Numbered from the stretch's first letter, positions 23,894-32,742 are shown. The stretch is DNA of 53,501 bases from Planctomycetales bacterium (GCA_022614695.1 JAKEIC010000176.1:1-53501), one strand, 5' to 3'. The notes: a model not told the origin generated them from the letters alone. A program made the numbers and translations.

Positions 23894-24274
23894 CTATCCC
23901 GTCGCTCCGTCTCCCCGCGCGCGCCGAGCCAGCGCCGTGAGCATGCACACGAGCCGCAGGACCAGTCCACGCGCCCGCGAGAGCGGCTCCGCGGACGCGA
24001 GTCCTCGGACCGCGAGTACGGTCAGGATCGCGCCGCACTCCGCCGCCGACCCCCGCGCGATCTCGTATTGGTGCGCCTTCTCCCGTCCCCGGCGGCGCCC
24101 CGCGGCCTCGCAGAGGTTCAAGAGCGCACTATCGCCGGCCCGCCGGAGCTGGTCGGCGATCGCCGACTCGCCGCGGGGGAGCCCCCGCAGGAGCGAGGCG
24201 GCGGAGGCGAGGAACTCGCGGGCGACGACGAAGGCAGCGAGCCTCTCGTGCCCGAAGCCGTTGAACTGATCCAT
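23894..24274 (-). CDS. four-helix-bundle protein (23S rRNA intervening-sequence / Avd-like family)
   Basis: 126 residues from the ATG at 24274 (GGAGG ribosome binding site). Matches the small four-helix-bundle family first seen in 23S rRNA intervening sequences and structurally related to the Avd proteins of diversity-generating retroelements: ERLAAFVVAREFL, ADQLRRAGDSALLNLCEAAGRR, the EKAHQYEIARGSAAECGAIL block, and a final helix LVLRLVCMLTALARR. It is basic and probably binds nucleic acid as an oligomer. There is no rRNA or reverse transcriptase here. It is bracketed by a nested palindrome at its 3' side and by a cruciform plus two heptamer hairpins at its 5' side. Its Shine-Dalgarno sits inside the cruciform stem, so its translation may be controlled by that structure. 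Confidence 0.88.
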   Translation of the reverse strand: MDQFNGFGHERLAAFVVAREFLASAASLLRGLPRGESAIADQLRRAGDSALLNLCEAAGRRRGREKAHQYEIARGSAAECGAILTVLAVRGLASAEPLSRARGLVLRLVCMLTALARRARGDGATG

Positions 24275-24279
24275 CTGAA

Positions 24280-24352
24280 GCCTCCTTCCGAGGGGGCACT
24301 CGCGCCCCCTCACCCGAAGGGGGGGGGCGCGAGTGACACCGAGGAAGGAGGC
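24280..24352. promoter_or_regulatory. cruciform/hairpin enclosing the four-helix-bundle gene's ribosome binding site
   Basis: Outer arms GCCTCCTTCC (24280-24289) / GGAAGGAGGC (24343-24352). Inner arms CACTCGCGCCCCC (24297-24309) / GGGGGCGCGAGTG (24323-24335). They are separated by a 7 x 7 nt internal loop. In the minus-strand mRNA the GGAGG Shine-Dalgarno is within the outer stem. Confidence 0.8.
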
Positions 24353-24467
24353 TCGGTGGGCGTGGGACGGTGGGCGTTCACGGGAGACGGTGGACGGCAG
24401 ACGGGCACCGGCTCCCGTCTGCCCGCGCCCGACTTCCGCCTGCCGTGAACGGCGTCCGACCACCGAG
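24352..24467. repeat. heptamer hairpin copy 1 (4 x 7 nt per arm), nnnnCGG type
   Basis: Outer CTCGGTGG / CCACCGAG, then CGTTCACGG (24375-24383) / CCGTGAACG (24443-24451). Left units GAGACGG, TGGACGG, CAGACGG, GCACCGG (24384-24411); 3-nt loop CTC. Right units as reverse complement CAGACGG, GCGCGGG, AAGTCGG, CAGGCGG. Confidence 0.85.
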
Positions 24468-24505
24468 CCGAGGCCCGACGGAGCATCCTTCGAGGGGCGG
24501 AGGCC

Positions 24506-24594
24506 GGCGGGCGTTCACGGGAGACGGTGGACGGCGGTCGGCCATCGGCGCCCGTCTGCCGGCTGCCGGCATCCGCATACCGTGAACGCCCGCC
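24506..24594. repeat. heptamer hairpin copy 2 (4 x 7 nt per arm), nnnnCGG type
   Basis: Stem GGCGGGCGTTCACGG (24506-24520) pairs perfectly over 15 bp with 24580-24594. Left units GAGACGG, TGGACGG, CGGTCGG, CCATCGG (24521-24548); loop CGC. Right units as reverse complement CAGACGG, CAGCCGG, ATGCCGG, TATGCGG. In every pair CGG faces CCG while the four variable bases are mostly unpaired. Confidence 0.87.
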
Positions 24595-24702
24595 TCCCAC
24601 CGGATCCTGTCGTGCGATTCCGGACATGCACCCGAACACCCATGCCCGGAACCCCGGGAGGCGTCCGCGCGTGTATCCTGGGGGCTCCCCCCGGAGGCCG
24701 AC

Positions 24703-25569
24703 ATGCCGCTCGCCCAGCGCACCGTCCCCGTCCTCGCGATCCTCGGCGCGATCCTCGCCGCTCCCACGGCCCGCCCGGACGAGCCGAAGGACGCGCCCAG
24801 GACCTACGACCTCTCGTTCTTCCCGGCGGACGGCCGGTCCCTCCGGGTCCGTTATGCCGCGGACACGACCTGGGACTACCGGCCCGAGGACGACATGCAC
24901 GGGGCGATGAGGACCGAGCTGACCCTGCGCTGGAAGCTCGACCGCGGCGGCGACCGGGCCCCGGTGGTCGGGAACGCGACCCTCGACCGGGTCCTCTACC
25001 AGGGACAGGGCGTGAAGAAGGGGAAGCCGTTCGACATCGGGATCGAGTGGAACCGGAAGGAGGGCTACCTCCGGGGCCGCGACACCGAGGAAGACAGGAC
25101 GTGGGTCGCAGGCGAGATCCAGGAGGGGGTCCGCCTCGCGGTGGACCGGCGGGGCTGCTGCTCCGAGGGGGCCTGCTGAAAGGCCCTCACCACCCGGGAG
25201 GGACTCCCGGGCAGCTCGCTCTACGGCTTCGCGGCGATCCTCCCCGGGAAGGCGGTGAAGGTCGGCGACTCGTGGAACTGGAAAGGGGACATCCTCTTCA
25301 TCCGCGGCGGGGAAAACGTCCTGGGGACCTTCACCCTGAAGGAGATCGCCACGGAGAACGGGGAAGTGTGCGCGCGGGTCACGGGAACGGCCAAGGGCCT
25401 CCCGGGCGGGGAGAAGTCCAAGTTCTCGTGCGAGGTCCTGTTCTCGCTCTCCCGGAAGATCCCGATCCGGTCTCGGCTCGACCTCGAGGTCCCGGGCCGC
25501 ACGATCAAGCTCGAGACCTCGCTCGCGCCGGACGAGCCCTCCGAGCCCTCGCGAGAAGCGACGAAGTAG
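24703..25569 (+). CDS. secreted protein with an in-frame TGA at codon 159 (selenocysteine candidate or nonsense mutation)
   Basis: An ATG with a CGGAGG ribosome binding site opens a reading frame with a cleavable signal (VPVLAILGAILAAPTARP). The frame reaches TGA at 25177 directly after GCCSEGAC, then continues open in the same frame to TAG at 25567. The downstream part (GKAVKVGDSWNWKGD, GTFTLKEIA, IPIRSRLDLEVPG) is clearly the second half of the same protein; the VGDSW block matches VGETW in the genes at 730 and 3525. A perfect 8-bp stem with loop GGA begins 13 nt after the TGA. Alternatives: point mutation TGG to TGA, or two compensating indels in G and A runs giving GLLLRGGLLK. There are no selenocysteine machinery genes in the window. 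Function unknown. Confidence 0.68.
25193..25211 (+). promoter_or_regulatory. stem-loop downstream of in-frame TGA (bacterial SECIS-like)
   Basis: CCCGGGAG (25193-25200), loop GGA, CTCCCGGG (25204-25211). The loop starts 21 nt after the TGA, begins with G, and the stem is 8 bp. This matches the general bacterial SECIS spacing rule, but such hairpins arise easily at this GC content. Confidence 0.35.
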
Positions 25570-25574
25570 CTCCG

Positions 25575-27905
25575 CTACTTCCGGGCCCGCGGCTCGAGGA
25601 CGACCTCCGTCGTCTGCCCCGCGACGACGAGGACCTCCTTCTCGTCCACGCCGGAGCCATATTCGGCGCGGACCCGGATCGGGCCGGGGGGGAGCCCCGC
25701 GAGTTCCCAAACCCGATCGCCGCTGGCGACGTCCCGCTTCTCCCCCCGTCGCGGATCCCACCAGAACTCTCCGTCCCGGGAGACGTTCACCGAGCACGAC
25801 TCGTCCCCCAGAGCGCCGCGGACCGAGGCCCTCACCGAGCCCTCGGGGGGCAGGATGACCGTCAGCGGTTCGTCGCGCCGCTCCCGGACGATGGGAACTG
25901 GGATGCTCCCGTAACCCGACTTGCCGACGAGCACGTACCCGATCGCGTCGGAAGGGATCCGCATTCGAAAGCTCCCGTCCCCGTGGCTCGAGGTCCCGTA
26001 AGCAATGCCGCTGCAGCATGCGAGGTAGGGGAACACCCGCGCCGCCCCCAGGGGCTTTCCCTGTGAATCCAGGACGGCCCCGCGTATGGCAGGAAGGAGG
26101 CCGAGGGGCAGGTCGCCGAGGTCCGATGTCTGGCCATCGAGGAGAACGACTTCCCTCGATGCCCACAGCCGGAGTCCGGGGGCCGTCGCGACGACGAGTG
26201 CCCTGCCCGGGCGGAGGCCCCGCAGGTGGAACTTCCCGTCAGCGCCGGCCGCGGTCCCGCCGAGCCACCTCTCGGACCCGACCGCCTCGGCGGGTGAGCC
26301 GGCCCATGGGTGCACGGCCACGAAGCCCTCCCCCCCCGCGGCAGCGCCCCAGTCCGGAGCCACGAGGCGCCCGCGGATCCCGGCTCCCCGCCCCAGGCGC
26401 ACCTCCACCTCCGCGTCGGCCATGGGCGCAGACCAGGCCTCCCGGCTCTCTTCCACGAAGCCGTCGGCTTGGAGATGGAGCGTGAACGTCTCGCCGGGCG
26501 CCGCCCAGAGGGTCGTCCGGTCGGAGTCGGAGGGTCTCTCGTGCCCGACCCAGCGGCCGCGGCCGCCGGTGAGGGTCGCCTGGACGGACGAATCCTCGGG
26601 GAGAGGCTCCCCTCCGGGGCCCCGGAACACGAACGTGACGGCGACGCCCCTCTCGAGACGCACGACGCGCTCCGGGGGTCGCTCCTCCTCGCCCGTTGTC
26701 AGGGTCACCGGCGTCGGGACCAGGCCCACCGATCGGCGCGAGGCCTCCGGCGGGACGACCGTCACGTCGGCTCGAAACCCCGCCGGCATCGGGAAGCTCA
26801 TCCGTGCTACCCCGCGGAAGTCTGTCCCGGCCGGGCTCGCCCGGCCCGCGGGCCCCTCGGGGCGCACCCAGGCGCCGACGAGGGGCGATCCGTCGTCCGC
26901 GAGGACCCGGACCCGGGCGAAGGAGAGCGCACCGCGCCCTACTCGCTCGCGGTCGAGGGTGATCCGGACTCCGAGGCGCTCCTCCCCCTCCGCGACGCGG
27001 AGATCCACCGAGCCAGTACGGACGACGTCTCCCTGTGTCGCCCGCGCCTCGAGACGGAAGTTCCCGGCCCCCTCCCAGCAGGACAGGGCGAAGCTGCCGT
27101 CGTCCGCCGAGGAGTGAGTCGAGATGGCGTCCTGCACTCCGAGGGTCGGCCGAGGGACGGTTTCCCCGCCGGGAAGCACAACGACGCCACGGACGGTCCA
27201 GGGCCTCGAGCAGACGATCCGGACCTCCTCGTCGCCCGAATCGGCCTCGACCAGGCGAACCGGGTCGTTTCCGTGGGAGACGCTGAGGATCAGCGCCGGT
27301 CCGTACCAGAGTCCCTCGAAGACGAACCGCCCATCCTCCTCGGTCACGAACTCCCCGACCGGGCCGGGGACTTCCGGGAGGATGCGGGCCCCGGCGATTG
27401 GGGCGCCGGAGCCGTCCACGACCACCCCCGCGACCCGGAAGCCCTCCCGCAGCACGATCCACGCCGGTAGGGGCCGCGGCTCCTCGACCGGCTCGGTGGC
27501 GAACCCCGTGGCGCGGACGAGTAGGGCGTCCTCTTCTCGGATCGCCGCCGTGAACCGCCCGTCCCGATCGGTCACGACCTCCGCCCGCGGCGCGCCGTCG
27601 AACGTCAAGTCGGGGTACACCAGCACCCGCGCCCCCGCGACCGGCCGCCCGTCCTCGTCCACGACGCGGTACGTCGCGGGGGTGTCGGGCGTGGACCCAG
27701 CCTCCCCGGACCCCGGGCCGGCCGGGGCCGACTCGGTCGTCCCGGCGCCTGCGGCCGCCGGCCCGCCCAGGGTCGGCGGACCTGCGGCGCTTGGCGGTCC
27801 GGGGACCCGTTCCGCGCCCCCTCCCCCTCGCGGCCCCGACACGAGCAGCGCCGCGAGGAGGCCCGCGAGGACGACCGCGCCGATCCCCGCCGCGACCCGC
27901 CGCAC
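25575..27905 (-). CDS. membrane-anchored protein with carboxypeptidase-regulatory-like repeats
   Basis: 776 residues from a GTG placed 3 nt after the stop of its paralogue. One N-terminal transmembrane helix (VVLAGLLAALLVSG) and a Gly/Pro/Ala-rich linker lead to a long extracytoplasmic part. This consists of repeated beta-sandwich modules of the carboxypeptidase regulatory-like type: TYRVVDEDGRPVAGARVLVYPD, GVVVDGSGAPIAGARILPEV, GAVLDSQGKPLGAARVFPYL, each with DGRF/DGSF turns. It ends [15 protein letters not shown], the same ending as the upstream paralogue. Such proteins are usually structural or adhesive and bind carbohydrate or other surface partners. There is no protease catalytic domain. 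Confidence 0.86.
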   Translation of the reverse strand: MRRVAAGIGAVVLAGLLAALLVSGPRGGGGAERVPGPPSAAGPPTLGGPAAAGAGTTESAPAGPGSGEAGSTPDTPATYRVVDEDGRPVAGARVLVYPDLTFDGAPRAEVVTDRDGRFTAAIREEDALLVRATGFATEPVEEPRPLPAWIVLREGFRVAGVVVDGSGAPIAGARILPEVPGPVGEFVTEEDGRFVFEGLWYGPALILSVSHGNDPVRLVEADSGDEEVRIVCSRPWTVRGVVVLPGGETVPRPTLGVQDAISTHSSADDGSFALSCWEGAGNFRLEARATQGDVVRTGSVDLRVAEGEERLGVRITLDRERVGRGALSFARVRVLADDGSPLVGAWVRPEGPAGRASPAGTDFRGVARMSFPMPAGFRADVTVVPPEASRRSVGLVPTPVTLTTGEEERPPERVVRLERGVAVTFVFRGPGGEPLPEDSSVQATLTGGRGRWVGHERPSDSDRTTLWAAPGETFTLHLQADGFVEESREAWSAPMADAEVEVRLGRGAGIRGRLVAPDWGAAAGGEGFVAVHPWAGSPAEAVGSERWLGGTAAGADGKFHLRGLRPGRALVVATAPGLRLWASREVVLLDGQTSDLGDLPLGLLPAIRGAVLDSQGKPLGAARVFPYLACCSGIAYGTSSHGDGSFRMRIPSDAIGYVLVGKSGYGSIPVPIVRERRDEPLTVILPPEGSVRASVRGALGDESCSVNVSRDGEFWWDPRRGEKRDVASGDRVWELAGLPPGPIRVRAEYGSGVDEKEVLVVAGQTTEVVLEPRARK

Positions 27906-27908
27906 GGC

Positions 27909-30392
27909 CTACCTTCCCGCCCGGGGCTCCAAGACGACTTCTGTAGTCTGACCCGCCACGATCTCGACTTCCTTCTCGCACTCCTCGCGTGCCGCCTTGC
28001 CCCCCCCCGTGACAGGCTCTGCCACCGCAGCCCGGACGATCACGCGGCCGGGTGCGAGGCCTTTGATCCGCCGCTCGGGCCAGTCTGCCTCTGTCGGACT
28101 CCAAGCGACGCCACGGCCGGGTGTCGAGAGCTCAATGCGCCCGAGCCTGAAGGCGAAGCCCTCGATCCGGTAGCGGAGGAACCCCTCCGGGGGCAGTCCC
28201 ACACGCAGGGACGTGCCTGCCCCTGCTGCCGGCACTGGCACCGGCACCGTGCCAAACCCCGGCCGGGAGACGAGGAGGTGGATCGGAGCGCCCACGGGGA
28301 CCCGTACAGAGAAGCTCCCGTCGGGGCGGGTCGTCGTGACCAGGAAGTCAACGCAGTCCAGGCCGGGAAGGACAGCCCTGACCGTAGCCGCGGCGACGGG
28401 TCTCTCGGACGTGTCCACGACCACGCCTGTGACCGGCCGTGTGGACAGAGTGATGTCGCCGACCTCCACCGCTGCGCCCGGCTCGACCTCCACCTGGCGC
28501 CAGGCTTCGAGGCGCCCGTCCCGCCTGCAGGCGACAATCCACACGGGCCCGCCCGGGAGATCCTGGATCACGAATCGGCCGTCCTGCGCAGTACCCAGGA
28601 AGTGCCAGGACCTGGCGCACACCGCGTTGCTGAGTGGAGGCTGAGGGTAGACCACCTTCAAGGCGGCGTCCCCGACCGGGGCTCCCTCCGTGTCGAGGAG
28701 CCTCCCCGAGATCCTGGCGGGCGCGGAGAGCCGGATCTCCGCCTCGGACTCCCCGGGGGTGGCGGTCCAGTCGTCCAAGCGGCCTGGTCCGAATCCGCAC
28801 GCCCAGGCCTGGACTCGGTAGTGATGTCCCGGACGTACCAGGAAGGTGTATCGGTCCCAGGATCCCCACTCCCGAGAGGCGCAGGACTCGCCCGAGCAAT
28901 GCACAGACGCCGCATGCTCCCCGGCGTAGTCACCGCCGCCGGGTCCACGGACGACGAACGTGACGGCGACGGCGTCCAGGAGGCGGACCGTCGCCTCGGG
29001 GGTGTCCGCCCCGCCCGTCTGCACCTCTGATGCGGCTGGCCAGAGGTACCAGCGATAGCCGTGCCGGACAGGGACATAGCGATCGCAGAGCGCATCGGAC
29101 CATCCAGGAGGCACGCCGACCTTGAGGAGCGTCCTCCCCTCCTCATCCGTGGGCTCCGCGGGAGGAGGCTCCGTCGGCAGACTGCACGGGACCTTGATCC
29201 CCGGGAGCGGCTCGCCGAGCGGGCTCTCGACGCGGACGCGGACGAACGACTGGCAGGCCGCGCGGCGAGCACTCCCCACCTCGTCTTCCGCTTTCGCCTC
29301 GGCCTCCGTCCGCAGCGCGAGCCGGACGTGCTCGTCCCCCGCGGTAGCGTGGACCCACCCAATCGAGAATCCTGCAGCTTCTGCCCCAAGACCTACCCGT
29401 CCGCCCGACAGACCGGGGTCGATCCCATCGAACTCGAAGCGTCCCTCCGGTCCCGCGGACACCTCCTCGGGCGGGATCACCGTCCCCTTCGGGTTATGTG
29501 GGTACCGGTTCAGAAACACGCGGGCTCCCCCGATAGGATTGCCCTTCGCGTCAAGGGCGACTCCGGCCACGCGCGATCCCGGGTGCAGGACGATCTTCGA
29601 ACCGGACCAGAGTTCCCGTGCCCAGGAGTGGCCGACCGCGAACCCCTTGGCGCGAACGACGAGGATCTCCGTCTCTACAAGATCTGCACGGAATCTGCCG
29701 CCCTCTCCCGTCAGGAGGACCGCGCGTGGCCGGCCCTGCACCCGGCCCCTGGGGTAAAGGAAGACCTCCGCGTCGCGGATGCCAACCCCGTCCTCGTCCA
29801 GGACGGTGTAATCCCACTCGGCGGCCGGGTCGAGCCAGAGTTCCTGGTTCTGCTCCTGACCTGGGCGGGCGTCGAATTCCCGGAACTCCGGTCGAAGTCC
29901 CGGCGAGGTCGCACGGACGAGCCACCACCCGCGCTCGGGCAGCTCGAGAGCGAATGCCCCCTGCTCGTTCGATCGCGCGTTGACGGCCGGGGTTCCGAGC
30001 GGCTCCGTCTTCCAATGCCACTCGTAGAGGAGCGACCCGCCCTTGAGCTCCGGGAGCAGCAACCAGGCGACGACCTCGGCTCCGGGGATCCCTGCCATGC
30101 GCTGTCGCTCGACGACTCGCCCGTTCAGGCGGAACGCCTTCGGTCCGCGTGGGGAGGCCTCATGGCCCTCGATCCGCAACCTCTCCACTGGCGGTGCGTC
30201 CCCGCGCGCAGGATCCGCCTGCGAATCGGGCTGACCGGAGACGCTCTTAGGCGCCGGCGCATGCCCCGACGAAACGGCTGCCCGGGGGGCGTCACTCGGG
30301 GCGTCCGGCCCGACCCGGTGACCCGTGAACGCGAGCAGCACGGCCCCGACCCCGATCGCAACGAGCAGGCCGGCCAGGGTGAGTGCTCTCAC
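27909..30392 (-). CDS. membrane-anchored protein with carboxypeptidase-regulatory-like repeats
   Basis: 827 residues. The GTG at 30392 follows the rho stop by 3 nt and has GGAG just upstream. N-terminal hydrophobic anchor ([19 protein letters not shown]), low-complexity linker, then repeated beta-sandwich modules: [100 protein letters not shown]. Several cysteines are in pairs (SCASREW, ALCD), suggesting disulfides. The C-terminus ([15 protein letters not shown]) matches the downstream paralogue, so the pair arose by tandem duplication. Position directly behind rho suggests co-transcription with it, which is unusual for a surface protein. Confidence 0.86.
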   Translation of the reverse strand: MRALTLAGLLVAIGVGAVLLAFTGHRVGPDAPSDAPRAAVSSGHAPAPKSVSGQPDSQADPARGDAPPVERLRIEGHEASPRGPKAFRLNGRVVERQRMAGIPGAEVVAWLLLPELKGGSLLYEWHWKTEPLGTPAVNARSNEQGAFALELPERGWWLVRATSPGLRPEFREFDARPGQEQNQELWLDPAAEWDYTVLDEDGVGIRDAEVFLYPRGRVQGRPRAVLLTGEGGRFRADLVETEILVVRAKGFAVGHSWARELWSGSKIVLHPGSRVAGVALDAKGNPIGGARVFLNRYPHNPKGTVIPPEEVSAGPEGRFEFDGIDPGLSGGRVGLGAEAAGFSIGWVHATAGDEHVRLALRTEAEAKAEDEVGSARRAACQSFVRVRVESPLGEPLPGIKVPCSLPTEPPPAEPTDEEGRTLLKVGVPPGWSDALCDRYVPVRHGYRWYLWPAASEVQTGGADTPEATVRLLDAVAVTFVVRGPGGGDYAGEHAASVHCSGESCASREWGSWDRYTFLVRPGHHYRVQAWACGFGPGRLDDWTATPGESEAEIRLSAPARISGRLLDTEGAPVGDAALKVVYPQPPLSNAVCARSWHFLGTAQDGRFVIQDLPGGPVWIVACRRDGRLEAWRQVEVEPGAAVEVGDITLSTRPVTGVVVDTSERPVAAATVRAVLPGLDCVDFLVTTTRPDGSFSVRVPVGAPIHLLVSRPGFGTVPVPVPAAGAGTSLRVGLPPEGFLRYRIEGFAFRLGRIELSTPGRGVAWSPTEADWPERRIKGLAPGRVIVRAAVAEPVTGGGKAAREECEKEVEIVAGQTTEVVLEPRAGR

Positions 30393-30395
30393 GCG

Positions 30396-31826
30396 CTATC
30401 TCCTCATGGCTTCTGAAACGGTCAGCAGCAGCTCCGCGTTCGTCTGCGTCTTCTTCACCTTCTCGATCAGCAGCTCCATCGCCTCGACCGGGTTCATCTC
30501 GCAGAGGACCCGCCGGACGATCCAGAGGCGCTTCAGCTCGTCCGGGTGGCAGAGGAGCTCCTCCTTCCGCGTCCCCGACTTCTGGACGTCTATCGCCGGC
30601 CAGGTGCGCCGGTCGGCGAGCTTGCGGTCGAGGTGCAGCTCCATGTTCCCGGTCCCCTTGAACTCCTCGAAGATCACCTCGTCCATGCGGCTGCCCGTCT
30701 CGACGAGGGCCGTCGCGACGATCGTGAGCGACCCGCCCTCCTCGATGTTCCTCGCCGCGCCGAAGAAGCGCTTCGGGCCCTTGAGAGCCGAGGCGTCTAT
30801 CCCGCCGGTCATGATCTTCCCGCTGTGGGGGGCCTCGGAGTTGTAGGCGCGGCCGAGGCGCGTGATCGAGTCGAGGAGGATCACGACGTCCTCCCCGCAC
30901 TCGACCATCCTCTTCGCCCGCTCGACCACCATCTCGGCGACCGCGATGTGGCGGGCCGCCGGCTCGTCGAAGGTGGAGGAGACGACCTCCACGCGCGGGC
31001 CGCGGACCGACCGCTCGAAGTCGGTCACCTCCTCGGGCCGCTCGTCCACGAGCAGGACGATGAGGAACACCTCCGGGTTGTTCCGCAGGAGCGTGTTCCC
31101 GATCTTCTGGAGGAGCATCGTCTTCCCGGTGCGGGGGGAGGCGACGATCAGCCCCCGCTGGCCCTTGCCGATCGGGGCGACGAGGTCCACGACCCGCATC
31201 GAGACCTCGTCCGGCGTCGTCTCGAGGACGAGCCGCTTCTTCGGGTAGATCGGCGTCAGGTCCTCGAACGTGACTCGGGTCTGGACGAGGCCCGGGTCCC
31301 GCCCGTTCACCGCGTCCACCCGGACGAGGGAGAAGGTGCGCTCCCCTTCCCTCGGCGGCCGGATCGGCCCGCGCACCGAGACCCCCGTCCGCAGCCCGTG
31401 CCGGCGCGCCAGGACCTGGGGGACGAAGACGTCGTCGGGGGACGGGAGGTAGTTGTAGCCCGGGCTCCGGAGGAAGCCGTAGCCGTCGGCGAGGACCTCG
31501 AGGACCCCCTCGCCGAGCGCGACCCCGTCGGCGCGCACGCGGTTCGAGAGGATCCGGAAGATCAGCTCCTGCTTCTTCGTCCCCGTCAGGTCCTTCACGC
31601 CCTCGCGCCGCGCGATCTCCAGGAGCTGCTGGACGGGCAGCGCCTGGAGGTCCGCCACGCGGACGTCGGCCCCGGGCGCGGCCGGGACGCCCGCGGAGGA
31701 CGGCATCGCCTCGCCCGCGTCGGCGAGGTCCGGCGCCTCGGACTCCGCGGGCTCGACGGGCTCCGCGGGGACCGTGCGGTCCGGCCTCGGCGTCCTCTCC
31801 GTCCTCGCGCTCCGGTCTCCGGCCAT
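30396..31826 (-). CDS. rho: transcription termination factor Rho
   Basis: 476 residues. Hexameric RNA-dependent ATPase that ends transcription. Rho N-terminal helical domain about 55-97 ([17 protein letters not shown]), cold-shock-like RNA-binding domain about 104-180 ([27 protein letters not shown]). ATPase domain with P-loop VASPRTGKT (229-236), [13 protein letters not shown] (Walker B and Q-loop region), [18 protein letters not shown]-equivalent TGGIDASAL, and arginine-finger region [15 protein letters not shown]. An ~50-residue Pro/Glu/Ala-rich N-terminal extension precedes the fold. It lies 3 nt downstream of coaE and 3 nt upstream of a surface-protein gene, all on one strand. Confidence 0.97.
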   Translation of the reverse strand: MAGDRSARTERTPRPDRTVPAEPVEPAESEAPDLADAGEAMPSSAGVPAAPGADVRVADLQALPVQQLLEIARREGVKDLTGTKKQELIFRILSNRVRADGVALGEGVLEVLADGYGFLRSPGYNYLPSPDDVFVPQVLARRHGLRTGVSVRGPIRPPREGERTFSLVRVDAVNGRDPGLVQTRVTFEDLTPIYPKKRLVLETTPDEVSMRVVDLVAPIGKGQRGLIVASPRTGKTMLLQKIGNTLLRNNPEVFLIVLLVDERPEEVTDFERSVRGPRVEVVSSTFDEPAARHIAVAEMVVERAKRMVECGEDVVILLDSITRLGRAYNSEAPHSGKIMTGGIDASALKGPKRFFGAARNIEEGGSLTIVATALVETGSRMDEVIFEEFKGTGNMELHLDRKLADRRTWPAIDVQKSGTRKEELLCHPDELKRLWIVRRVLCEMNPVEAMELLIEKVKKTQTNAELLLTVSEAMRR

Positions 31827-31829
31827 GGG

Positions 31830-32471
31830 TCACCTCTCCCGCTTCGCCGCCAGGAGCGGCGTCACCTCCGCCTGCCAGACCTCCGCCACGTCCGCCCGGG
31901 CCTGGTCCAGGTTCCCGCTCCCGTTCCGGACCACGACCTTCGCCAGCCTCCGCTTCTTCCCGAGGGGGAGCTGGAGCGACTCGCGCCGCTCCCTCTCCCC
32001 GGCGGGCCACCCGCGCATCCGGGCCCGCCTCTCGCGGTCCTCCTCGGGGGCGTCTACGAAGACGAGGAGGTCGCAGCGCTCGGCCCAACCCGACTCGGCG
32101 AGCAGCGCCGCGTCGAGGAGGACGACCCCCTGGCCGACCTCCCCGAGCCCCGGGAGCGCCGCCTCGATGCGGAGCGAGACGACCGGGTGGACGATCGCGT
32201 TCAGGTCTCCCTGGGTCTCGGCCGTGGCGAGGGCCACCTCCCCGAGGCGCTTGCGGTCCACCGAGCCGTCCTCGGCGAGGATCCCCGGTCCGAACCGCGC
32301 GACGAGGGCCTCCCGGACGCCGGTCTCGCGGAGCGCGTCGTGCGCCGCGCGGTCCGCGTCGAAGACCGCCGCCCCGCGCTCGGCGAAAAGCGCCGCGACC
32401 GCCGACTTCCCCGCGGCGACCCCGCCGAGGAGTCCCACGAGCACCGGGCGCGCGCCGGGGGTGGGCCTCAC
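31830..32471 (-). CDS. coaE: dephospho-CoA kinase
   Basis: 213 residues. Catalyses the last step of coenzyme A synthesis, phosphorylating the 3'-hydroxyl of dephospho-CoA. P-loop GLLGGVAAGKSAVAALF, then the family DADRAAHD (Asp for substrate binding), HPVVSLRIEA, VVLLDAALLAESGW (canonical V.(D/E).PLLFE region) and the basic lid RRARMRGWP followed by VVRNGSGNLDQARADV. The ALLAE variant is unusual, but spacing is normal. The GTG start at 32471 has no strong ribosome binding site. It sits between a small membrane-protein gene and rho in the polA-coaE-rho order also seen in other phyla. Confidence 0.93.
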   Translation of the reverse strand: MRPTPGARPVLVGLLGGVAAGKSAVAALFAERGAAVFDADRAAHDALRETGVREALVARFGPGILAEDGSVDRKRLGEVALATAETQGDLNAIVHPVVSLRIEAALPGLGEVGQGVVLLDAALLAESGWAERCDLLVFVDAPEEDRERRARMRGWPAGERERRESLQLPLGKKRRLAKVVVRNGSGNLDQARADVAEVWQAEVTPLLAAKRER

Positions 32472-32523
32472 GGTTCGACTCCGAAGCGGCGCGCGGGGGC
32501 GCGCCGCACATCGGGCTCACCGC

Positions 32524-32742
32524 TCACCGCCGAACCTCCTGGCCGGGCCGGCGGTGGCCGCGGCCGGAGATCGCGAGCGCGTAGAGCCCGAGCAGGGCCG
32601 CGGCCACGCCCGCCACGAAGGGGAAGTCGTCGCTCCCGGGAGACCCGAGGATGGCCACCGCGGCGAGGACCGTGAGGGCCATCAGGAAGGGCAGCTCGCC
32701 CCCGCGCCCGTGCCGTCCGGGGCCCGTGCGGTGGAGCCTCAC
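32524..32742 (-). CDS. small two-helix membrane protein coupled to polA
   Basis: 72 residues from a GTG that overlaps the polA stop as GTGA. A basic N-terminus (RLHRTGPGRHGRGG) is followed by two hydrophobic helices (LPFLMALTVLAAVAILGS and FPFVAGVAAALLGLYALAIS) joined by a short GSDD loop, and a basic C-terminal tail. Both ends are probably cytoplasmic. The family is not recognised. The exact overlap and good hydrophobic pattern support a real gene. Confidence 0.6.
   Translation of the reverse strand: MRLHRTGPGRHGRGGELPFLMALTVLAAVAILGSPGSDDFPFVAGVAAALLGLYALAISGRGHRRPGQEVRR

Noticed and set aside
22996-23970. Minus-strand reading frame opposite the membrane protein at 23104
   Set aside because: The plus-strand product has two clear transmembrane helices; the minus product is a charged low-complexity shadow.
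24374-24537. Possible CRISPR repeats (about 25 nt repeated twice)
   Set aside because: Only two copies, each inside its own palindrome with variable heptamers; no spacers of uniform length and no cas genes.
23894-24600. Diversity-generating retroelement
   Set aside because: The four-helix-bundle protein recalls Avd, but there is no reverse transcriptase, template repeat or variable protein target in the window.
24703-25569. Genome-wide recoding of TGA to an amino acid
   Set aside because: Many intact genes in the window end in TGA with overlapping starts (for example pth, rplI, lpxA), so TGA is a normal stop.
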